Assembly: GCA_025360395.1 (NCBI GenBank)
Contig: JANYCH010000231.1
Span: 1 to 5,260 of the forward strand
From: Cytophagales bacterium
GTDB lineage: Bacteria > Bacteroidota > Bacteroidia > Cytophagales > UBA9547
Direction: 5' to 3'
DNA: 5,260 nucleotides
Shown here: positions 1-5,260 of the stretch, one piece after another
Position numbering within the stretch: the first letter of the stretch is position 1
How the letters are laid out: each line of letters starts with the position of its first letter
Notes under the pieces: generated by a model
Database searches by the model: none
What the model was told of the DNA's origin: nothing
What the model saw: only the letters and a program-made list of their open reading frames with translations
Program-made: the position numbers and the translations under genes

Positions 1-1499
1 TTACCGGATATAATGCACCAGGTCTAAAACTAGTTACTTTAACTATTACAAATGCCTGTAACCAGACAAATTCTGTAACTAAAGAAGTAACAATCGCTGG
101 AAGCACTACAGCTGATGGATGGTATGCAACTGATTTTAGATCAGCCAATTATAAAACAGTTCACATTGCTCCTAGTCTTGAAACCGCCGCTCCTGCCGGA
201 TCTATTGTTGTTGATGCTACAAATTGCAGGTCTGCAATTGCGACATTTAAAACTAATACAACACAATATTCTGCAGTAGCAATAACATTTAAAGATCCTA
301 ATAAAGCAGCTCCCAGTTATGATTTTCCAATGAATATAAAAGATTATCCATATGTTAAGTTCCGCGCAAAAGTGGACCAGGCTGTAGATAGTTTCCGTGT
401 AGATTTATTGGACAATACATATGCTCCTACAAGTTTAAAACCTGTTTACCTTAAAGGGGAAAGAAATGCTGATGGAACTTATAAACCAATTCCTGTAAAC
501 CAATGGTTTGTAGCCACTTTAGATTTTACCGGAAGATTTCTGTCATATGTTACACCAACAACCACAAAACCAGTTGATGCGACTAAAATCCTGCAAATCA
601 ACTTCTACCCTTATTCGCAATATGCAACAGCCACAGGAAGAAAGAATTTTAACCTGTATTTTGATTGGGTTATTGTAGGAAACAAACAGTACCCCGCTCC
701 TGATTTATCTACCGTTAATACAGCCTCAACAGTCTGTCCTGCTTCTTTAGCTTCAACCTCAATCGGGTTTATGGGGGACACCTGTACTTTAGATGCAGAC
801 GACATCTCTTGGAATACTGGAGCATCTACGCCTACAATCACTCCAAATGCTGCGGGTAAATATACTCTAACAGTTTCAAATTATGGCGGGGTTGCAACAA
901 AAGATATTACCATATCTTTAAACCAAAATTCTAAAGCAGGATTTAGTTATACTCCTTTAACAACTAATTCTATCCAGGTTACAGACGGTTCTACCGGACC
1001 TTCTTCAAGCTTTGTATGGTACAGATTTCCTAAATCAAATAATAAAATACCGGCACCCGGTGCATGGACTAATACAAATCAAATAGGCTTAGGTCAGAAC
1101 CCTGCCCCTTTTAATGGGGCAACATACCCAAGCCCTTATACCTGGGCAACTGGGGATACTGTTTGTCAAAGAATTACATCATCATGTTATAATGTCCCTA
1201 CAGATAGAGGGGCATGTGTTGGTGTTTCATTTGCTATCTTAGCTCTGGATGAATTAAACGAAAGTTCTACCAGCGTTTACCCAACTTTAGCAAGCGATAA
1301 CTTAAATATCCTTTTAGGTGGTACACTCAGTGGGATATTTGATGTAACAATAACTGATGTTACTGGCGTTACGCGTTCTGAATCCTCATTAGGTACAGGG
1401 TTACACTCTATTAATGTTTCCGGATATTCTTCTGGCACATACCTTGTTACAATTAAACAAGGTAACAGATCAATAAAAAGAAGGTTTATCAAACAGTAA
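1..1499 (+). CDS. Secreted multidomain PKD/carbohydrate-binding-like protein with T9SS C-terminal domain (5' truncated)
   Basis: The frame beginning at position 3 is open without a stop from the left edge to TAA at 1497-1499, giving 498 visible residues. The ATG at 330 lies inside a domain, so it is not the start; the gene begins outside the window. Domains in order, numbered from the codon at position 3: residues 1-34 are the last strands of a PKD domain (GLKLVTLTITNACNQ, then TKEVTI). Residues about 38-229 look like a carbohydrate-binding beta-sandwich, with YPYVKFRAKV, a Trp-containing strand before LDF, and a closing YFDWVIVGN. Residues about 233-308 are an Ig-like segment (SWNTGASTPTITPNAAGKYT). 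Residues 310-411 are a degenerate PKD-like segment. Residues about 418-498 are a type A T9SS sorting domain. Known for the family: such proteins cross the outer membrane by T9SS and are released or anchored on the surface. Inferred role: binding, and possibly degrading, an extracellular polysaccharide; any catalytic domain would lie upstream and is not visible. The gene is convergent with the next one and is followed by a strong terminator. Confidence 0.88.
   Translation, partial: TGYNAPGLKLVTLTITNACNQTNSVTKEVTIAGSTTADGWYATDFRSANYKTVHIAPSLETAAPAGSIVVDATNCRSAIATFKTNTTQYSAVAITFKDPNKAAPSYDFPMNIKDYPYVKFRAKVDQAVDSFRVDLLDNTYAPTSLKPVYLKGERNADGTYKPIPVNQWFVATLDFTGRFLSYVTPTTTKPVDATKILQINFYPYSQYATATGRKNFNLYFDWVIVGNKQYPAPDLSTVNTASTVCPASLASTSIGFMGDTCTLDADDISWNTGASTPTITPNAAGKYTLTVSNYGGVATKDITISLNQNSKAGFSYTPLTTNSIQVTDGSTGPSSSFVWYRFPKSNNKIPAPGAWTNTNQIGLGQNPAPFNGATYPSPYTWATGDTVCQRITSSCYNVPTDRGACVGVSFAILALDELNESSTSVYPTLASDNLNILLGGTLSGIFDVTITDVTGVTRSESSLGTGLHSINVSGYSSGTYLVTIKQGNRSIKRRFIKQ
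114..689 (+). other. Carbohydrate-binding-like beta-sandwich domain within the secreted protein
   Basis: This stretch encodes about 190 residues between a PKD end and an Ig-like segment. It opens with DGWYATDFRSANYKT, has alternating hydrophobic strands (YPYVKFRAKV, SFRVDLLD), then WFVATLDFTG, then ILQINFYPYSQ, and closes with FNLYFDWVIVGN. The order of an F.V.L.D strand, a W..V.LDF strand, an I..I.F strand and a final DW..VG strand is typical of galactose-binding-like modules found in CBM families. I cannot assign a CBM family from sequence alone, and the ligand is unknown. A non-sugar-binding jelly roll is an alternative. Confidence 0.5.
1254..1496 (+). other. Type A T9SS C-terminal sorting domain
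   Basis: The final ~80 residues fit the Por secretion tail family. There is a VYP.-ASD-LNI opening, a central strand FDVTITDVTGV, a LGTGLHSINVSGYSSGTYLVTI block and a basic end RSIKRRFIKQ. Known for the family: this domain is recognised by the T9SS translocon and is usually cleaved by the PorU sortase. The opening reads VYPTLASD where most members have VYPNPASD, so the second Pro of the PNP motif is replaced by Leu. The rest is canonical, so I infer that sorting is intact. Confidence 0.9.
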
Positions 1500-1517
1500 C
1501 CTGGTAAATCAGTAACG

Positions 1518-1552
1518 AAAAAGCCCCGAACTAATTCAGTTCGGGGCTTTTT
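1518..1552. terminator. Bidirectional rho-independent terminator
   Basis: The left arm aaaaagccccgaact (1518-1532) is perfectly complementary to the right arm agttcggggcttttt (1538-1552), with a 5-nt loop. The GC-rich core is flanked by A-run and T-run, so it gives a U-tract when read from either strand. It lies in the 76-nt gap between two convergent genes (stops at 1499 on + and 1576 on -), exactly where a shared terminator is expected. Confidence 0.93.
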
Positions 1553-1575
1553 GCTTTTTAAAGGTTTGTTGTTGT

Positions 1576-3021
1576 TTAAGAGCAAAGCTGTTCAACAAGC
1601 CTATCATCAAGTTTGATCATTTTCATGATAGAAAACCCTCTCGATTTGCGTTCATTAATCTTGGACATCAAAGTCGTAATCTTCTGAACACGGCTCTTGC
1701 CTTTATCATTCAGGCTGGATTTCATCATTTTGATAAACAGTGTGATATGTTCACAATCTTCTTTACCTAAAATCCTTACCTGACGCTGGACGCTGTTGAT
1801 CAACTGGTTAAACAACTCTTCGTCACGCATTAAACAATACTGCAGAGCTAATAAAATCTTAATTTCAAGCTGAGATTCAGGAAATTTTTTGAGACTTAGT
1901 TCATTTAACAAGTTATTCAGGTACTTGGCTGCTTCATCGTACTTTTCAACAAAGAAACAACAACTTGCCCTGTAGGCCAGGTAGATCAAATAGCGGCCGG
2001 TATCATAGATATCGTTTTCATAATCAGTAAACAATACTTTATTTTCTTCATATAGGTCTGCCAGCTTTCCTAACCTTTGATTCCTTTCTATTTTAGAGAA
2101 CAAGAACCTTGGTGAGAAAGTGTAATATCCGTAATTGGTAAGCAGAACAGATGCATAATCATTTACTTCATTGTAATGCTTTTCTGCCGGACCGTATAAA
2201 TTGTAATGAATATAATATTCGTACTTTAAAAATTCAAAAACAGTACGAAGGTGATAATAGGTTGTATCCTGTCCATATGTCTCTATGGTATTATTTACCT
2301 TGTCAAAAATATCTTCAATACTTTCCTTCTCATTCGGTACATTCGCATCGTCCAGTTCTACAAACAGCCTGTGGAAGATATTGGTGGCACTCTGGTAAAC
2401 ATACAATCTGTGTGATTGATACAAATTACAGACATTGTTAATTTCATTATGCAAAAGTGTAAGTTCTACACTTTTGAATTCTTTTCCTTGAAGAAATAAG
2501 TCCTCAAATCTTCTGAAATAAGTTGCCAGCAAATCTTCAGCTTTATCAAGGGCAAGCATGTAGGCAATGTGCCTGTTGTACAATTGTGAGTAATGGAACT
2601 GATCAGGAGAATTGATATGCAGCCTTTTCAGCAACTTATATACAGAAGTCAATTCACTTGAAAGGTCATAATCAATAAGTTCCTTTTCAAGCTTCTTTAA
2701 AGTAGTAACAATAATGGCCTTTTTCTTAGTAAAAAATATTTCCTGGATGGATGCTACTTTTTTAAGAATGTCTGTACGTGGGTTCTCCATTTGAAGAATA
2801 AGGTATTCTTCAATTTTCTGATTTAACCTTGACCTTAAAGTGTAATATGCATTTGGATTTACATCCAATTCTTCCATTATTTTACCGTCGGAAAATTGCT
2901 TCTCCCGCATATATTTAAGCAAGTGACCGGATTTTTCAGCGCTACTATCCATTAAAGAGTGGTAGATATTCTGAAAATCCTTTTCTGTAAGCTGCTTAAT
3001 GATGTTCTTTAACTTAGACAT
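1576..3021 (-). CDS. Uncharacterised 481-aa helical protein with HTH-like N-terminus and TPR-like repeats
   Basis: This is a complete ORF from ATG at 3021-3019 to TAA at 1578-1576. I recognise the style of a protein conserved in Bacteroidota with no established function. No signal peptide or membrane helix is visible, so it is probably cytoplasmic. Residues about 30-75 (HLLKYMREKQFSDGKIMEE, then LDVNPNAYYTLRSRLNQKI) resemble a helix-turn-helix: a helix, a turn at NPN, then a basic helix rich in Arg and Lys. Residues about 80-470 are almost all predicted amphipathic helices, rich in Leu, Tyr, Lys and Glu. One segment near 355-374 (CFFVEKYDEAAKYLNNLLNE) fits a TPR-type helix pair. The C-terminus (about 438-470) is strongly basic. 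Inference: a nucleic-acid-binding or scaffold protein with a TPR-like sensor or interaction domain. It is transcribed alone, ends at the shared terminator, and diverges from the oxygenase gene. No frameshift is seen. Coding status is near certain; function is not. Confidence 0.9.
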   Translation of the reverse strand: MSKLKNIIKQLTEKDFQNIYHSLMDSSAEKSGHLLKYMREKQFSDGKIMEELDVNPNAYYTLRSRLNQKIEEYLILQMENPRTDILKKVASIQEIFFTKKKAIIVTTLKKLEKELIDYDLSSELTSVYKLLKRLHINSPDQFHYSQLYNRHIAYMLALDKAEDLLATYFRRFEDLFLQGKEFKSVELTLLHNEINNVCNLYQSHRLYVYQSATNIFHRLFVELDDANVPNEKESIEDIFDKVNNTIETYGQDTTYYHLRTVFEFLKYEYYIHYNLYGPAEKHYNEVNDYASVLLTNYGYYTFSPRFLFSKIERNQRLGKLADLYEENKVLFTDYENDIYDTGRYLIYLAYRASCCFFVEKYDEAAKYLNNLLNELSLKKFPESQLEIKILLALQYCLMRDEELFNQLINSVQRQVRILGKEDCEHITLFIKMMKSSLNDKGKSRVQKITTLMSKINERKSRGFSIMKMIKLDDRLVEQLCS

Positions 3022-3120
3022 TCTTAAAAATTATTACGCAAGTAAGATAATGTGTATAATATGTGCTAAATAAACGAAATAAATGTATACAAGTTTCTCT
3101 AAATAGAAAAATATCGAGAT
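3022..3120. promoter_or_regulatory. Divergent intergenic promoter region
   Basis: These 99 bp separate two divergently transcribed genes and must hold at least one promoter for each. The DNA is very AT-rich. On the minus strand TACATTTA (plus positions 3082-3089) resembles the Bacteroidota -7 element TAnnTTTG except for its last base, and no good TTTG lies at the usual -33 spacing. On the plus strand TATAAT is present at 3055-3060 but has no convincing -35 and is not the typical element of this phylum. Neither start has a clear Shine-Dalgarno sequence, which is usual for Bacteroidota. Exact promoter positions are not supported. Confidence 0.4.
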
Positions 3121-4068
3121 ATGAATTATAATAATAGGGTTTGCGCATTGTTCGATATAAAGATTCCAATAATCCAGGCAGGTATGGTTTGGTGTAGCGG
3201 ATGGAAGCTTGCATCTGCGGTTAGCGAAGTTGGGGGATTGGGGTTAATAGGGGCTGGCTCCATGAACACTGATGTATTAAGGCAACATATTGTCAAATGT
3301 CAACAAGCAACTAACAAAACTTTTGGTGTAAACCTTCCCTTGATTTATTCTGATATTGAAAGTCACATAGGGTTAATTTTAGAGCTTGGCGTCAAAATCG
3401 TTTTCACCTCGGCTGGTAGTCCATCAAAATATACCAGTCAGTTAAAACAAAATGGGATAAAGGTAGTTCATGTGGTTTCAGGTTTAAAATATGCGTTAAA
3501 AGCACAAGACGCCGGAGTTGATGCAATAGTAGCAGAAGGCTTTGAAGCCGGTGGGCATAATGGCAGGGATGAAACCACAACGTTGTGCCTATTACAATTA
3601 CTAGCAAATAAAATAGACATCCCAGTAATTGCAGCTGGTGGGATTTATTCCGGCAGAAGTATGTTAGCTGCCTTCGCTTTAGGAGCGGAAGGAGTACAAA
3701 TAGGAAGTAGGTTTGCAGTTTCTTCAGAATCTTCAGCACATGATAACTTCAAACAAGCAGTAATTGATACGGAAGAAGGAGGAACAGACCTGACGCTAAA
3801 ATCACTTATGCCGGTGAGGATGTTAAAAAATGAATTTTATACGAAGGTGAAAAATGCCGAAATGAACGGTGCCAGTGCAGAAGAATTGAAAATAATTCTA
3901 GGTAAAGGCCGTTCTAAAAAAGGAATATTTGAAGGTGACCTTAAAGAAGGTGAGTTGGAAATAGGTCAGATATCTTCACTTATTGAAAATAGACAATCAG
4001 CTAAAGACATTGTGGAAGAAGTATGGCAAGAATTTTTGGAACGAAAAGCTTATCTGAGTTTGTTATAA
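3121..4068 (+). CDS. FMN-dependent nitronate monooxygenase / FabK-like enoyl reductase family protein
   Basis: A complete 315-aa ORF, the usual length for this family, from ATG at 3121 to TAA at 4066-4068. It is a TIM-barrel flavoprotein: the N-terminal IPIIQAGMVW (residues 15-24) and GGLGLIGAGSM (38-48) match the first FMN-binding strands. Residues 139-148 carry EGFEAGGHNG, in which His146 sits where the family has its catalytic or cofactor-contacting His. IPVIAAGGI (167-175) and GVQIGSRF (191-198) are the phosphate-binding strands. The end shows GD--EGELEIGQISSLI (272-288), shared by nitronate monooxygenases and FabK. Known for the family: members oxidise alkyl nitronates with O2, or reduce enoyl-ACP in fatty-acid synthesis. 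Sequence alone does not separate the two here; no fab or acpP gene is adjacent, so nitronate monooxygenase is the safer label. No signal peptide is present, so it is cytosolic. It is probably co-transcribed with the lipoprotein gene 19 nt downstream. Confidence 0.9.
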   Translation: MNYNNRVCALFDIKIPIIQAGMVWCSGWKLASAVSEVGGLGLIGAGSMNTDVLRQHIVKCQQATNKTFGVNLPLIYSDIESHIGLILELGVKIVFTSAGSPSKYTSQLKQNGIKVVHVVSGLKYALKAQDAGVDAIVAEGFEAGGHNGRDETTTLCLLQLLANKIDIPVIAAGGIYSGRSMLAAFALGAEGVQIGSRFAVSSESSAHDNFKQAVIDTEEGGTDLTLKSLMPVRMLKNEFYTKVKNAEMNGASAEELKIILGKGRSKKGIFEGDLKEGELEIGQISSLIENRQSAKDIVEEVWQEFLERKAYLSLL

Positions 4069-4087
4069 AAATCAAATAAATAACGTA

Positions 4088-4147
4088 ATGAAATATAAAA
4101 TAGGAATTTATATATTAATAATAGTTTCTTTATTACATGCTTCCTGT
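4088..4147 (+). other. Lipoprotein signal peptide and lipobox
   Basis: These 20 codons encode MKYK, a hydrophobic stretch of about 12 residues, then LLHASC. The Cys at 4145-4147 is the only Cys near the end of the hydrophobic run. The -3 residue is His rather than the usual Leu, but Ala and Ser at -2 and -1 fit the lipobox, and Bacteroidota lipoboxes are relaxed. The residues after Cys (KKKEVEE) have the Lys plus acidic character reported for surface-export signals in some Bacteroidota. Surface exposure is only an inference. Confidence 0.72.
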
Positions 4148-5260
4148 AAAAAAAAGGAGGTAGAAGAAATTAAACCTGTAGTGCCGGCTGAGGCAATCAA
4201 ACATAAGCAAGATTCTACCCCAACTTCAAACCAGGAAAGAAAATTAATAAAAGCAGATTCACTTTATGTTGTTCAATCGGCAATTATAAAAGCAACTGCA
4301 AAATTTGATCCCACCTTATCTGCATTCCAGACCCAGTCTAAATACGATGTGAGGATATTTAGAGTAGAATATAAAACAGAGTATGAAGGAAGAATTATAA
4401 ATGCCTCAGGTATCGTGGCTTTACCAATTGGTGAAAACAATTCATGGCCAACCTTAAGTTATCATCACGGAACGGTATTCGCAGATTCTGATGCGCCTAC
4501 AAACAATAAAAATGACCAGTTTGTGATTGCAGCATTATCTTCGGCAGGATATATCATTTCTGCTCCTGATTATATTGGTTTTGGAAGTTCTATAGGGATA
4601 ACCCACCCTTATTATGTAGCAAAATATTCAGCTTCAACTGCAAGGGATTTGCTTATTGCAACGCAGGAACTTCTGGATCAAAAACACATTGCATCCAATA
4701 AGAAATTGTTTCTGGCTGGCTACTCACAGGGAGGTAACGTAACAATGGCTGTATCCAAAAGCATTGAAGCTTCACCCTTATCAGGATATAATTTGATTGC
4801 TACTGCAGCAGGGGCTGGTGGATATAACATGGAAGGTATTTTTACCGATATCACTTCAAGGACAGAATATACATCACCCAATTATGTTGCATATATAATA
4901 CAGTCTTACCGCAAAACTTATCATCTCAAAGATTCTTTAAATTATTATTTTAAAGAACCCTATGCCTCGAGGATTGATAAATTGATTGATGGTAAAACTG
5001 AAAGTTCTGTAATAAACAATAGTTTAACAACCCATTTTGATTCCCTAATTCAGCCAGGATTTATTAACGCTGTTAAAAACGGTACGGATATAAATTTCTT
5101 AAATGCACTGAAAGAAAATAACCTTCATAATTGGAAACCTACTTTACCATTGAAAATTTATCACAGTGATGCTGATGAAGTAGTCCCATATTCAGATTCT
5201 GAGTTTACTTATAAAACCATGCTCGGCCTTGGTTCTACATCAGTCACTTTTGTGACGATC
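4088..5260 (+). CDS. Lipoprotein alpha/beta hydrolase, secretory lipase-like (3' truncated)
   Basis: The frame opens at ATG 4088 and stays open for 391 codons to the right edge, so the C-terminus is missing. Residues 1-20 are a lipoprotein signal peptide: a short basic start, the hydrophobic core IGIYILIIVSLL, and HASC with Cys20 as the predicted lipidated residue. A polar linker (21-60) follows. The hydrolase domain shows YHHG (125-128) as a likely oxyanion-hole strand, SAPDYIGFG (158-166), the nucleophile elbow GYSQGG (211-216) with Ser213, and HSDADEVVPY (359-368) with Asp363 as the probable acid. The catalytic His is expected beyond the edge. The HHGT, APDYIGFG and GYSQGG pattern fits secretory lipases and related esterases; the substrate is unknown. 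Location is the periplasm or outer membrane by lipid anchor. The first ATG is chosen because it directly precedes the signal peptide. The gene is probably in an operon with the upstream oxygenase; the gap is 19 nt with no terminator. Confidence 0.88.
   Translation, partial: MKYKIGIYILIIVSLLHASCKKKEVEEIKPVVPAEAIKHKQDSTPTSNQERKLIKADSLYVVQSAIIKATAKFDPTLSAFQTQSKYDVRIFRVEYKTEYEGRIINASGIVALPIGENNSWPTLSYHHGTVFADSDAPTNNKNDQFVIAALSSAGYIISAPDYIGFGSSIGITHPYYVAKYSASTARDLLIATQELLDQKHIASNKKLFLAGYSQGGNVTMAVSKSIEASPLSGYNLIATAAGAGGYNMEGIFTDITSRTEYTSPNYVAYIIQSYRKTYHLKDSLNYYFKEPYASRIDKLIDGKTESSVINNSLTTHFDSLIQPGFINAVKNGTDINFLNALKENNLHNWKPTLPLKIYHSDADEVVPYSDSEFTYKTMLGLGSTSVTFVTI

Noticed and set aside
611..841. 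Minus-strand 76-aa ORF inside the secreted protein gene
   Set aside because: It lies fully antisense to a well-supported coding frame and has no recognisable domain.
1277..1585. Minus-strand 102-aa ORF spanning the terminator
   Set aside because: It overlaps the T9SS domain antisense, reads through a perfect terminator hairpin and overlaps the end of the 481-aa gene.
2151..2441. Plus-strand 96-aa ORF inside the 481-aa gene
   Set aside because: It is antisense to a long intact gene; its Cys/His-rich product looks like a by-product of the opposite codons, with no ordered zinc-binding spacing.
3111..3122. Short inverted repeat ATATC-GA-GATAT overlapping the start codon at 3121
   Set aside because: Five-base arms in AT-rich DNA are expected by chance, and there is no second copy to suggest an operator.
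3014..3214. Minus-strand 66-aa ORF across the divergent intergenic region
   Set aside because: It overlaps the starts of both flanking genes and covers the region expected to hold their promoters.
3404..3739. Minus-strand 111-aa Leu-rich ORF
   Set aside because: It is antisense to the FMN-barrel gene; the Leu-rich, membrane-like look arises from reversed codons of that gene.

Overview
The window reads as chromosomal DNA of a Bacteroidota bacterium (Sphingobacteriia or Chitinophagia-like). It is AT-rich, the starts lack clear Shine-Dalgarno sequences, one protein ends in a type IX secretion (T9SS) sorting domain, and another carries a short lipoprotein signal peptide. This lineage call is an inference from protein style, not from a marker gene.

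Layout: (1) From the left edge to 1499 (+) lies the 3' part of a large secreted multidomain protein. It contains the end of a PKD domain, a carbohydrate-binding-like beta-sandwich, an Ig-like segment, a degenerate PKD-like segment and a C-terminal T9SS sorting domain. The frame stays open to the left edge, so the true start is outside the window. (2) A perfect 15-bp stem-loop at 1518-1552 sits between convergent genes and should terminate both. (3) 1576-3021 (-) encodes a 481-aa, largely helical protein of unknown function with an N-terminal helix-turn-helix-like segment and TPR-like helices. (4) A 99-bp divergent intergenic region follows. (5) 3121-4068 (+) encodes a complete FMN-dependent nitronate monooxygenase/FabK-like TIM-barrel protein. 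(6) 19 nt downstream, 4088 to the right edge (+), is the 5' part of a lipoprotein alpha/beta hydrolase of the secretory-lipase type. It runs off the right edge without a stop.

The last two genes are on the same strand with a very short gap and no terminator between them, so they are probably co-transcribed. A shared pathway is not evident. The secreted protein and the lipoprotein hydrolase both suggest a cell-surface or extracellular polymer or ester-degrading lifestyle. I found no CRISPR array, transposon, RNA gene, phage gene or defence cassette. The most open question is the function of the 481-aa protein.
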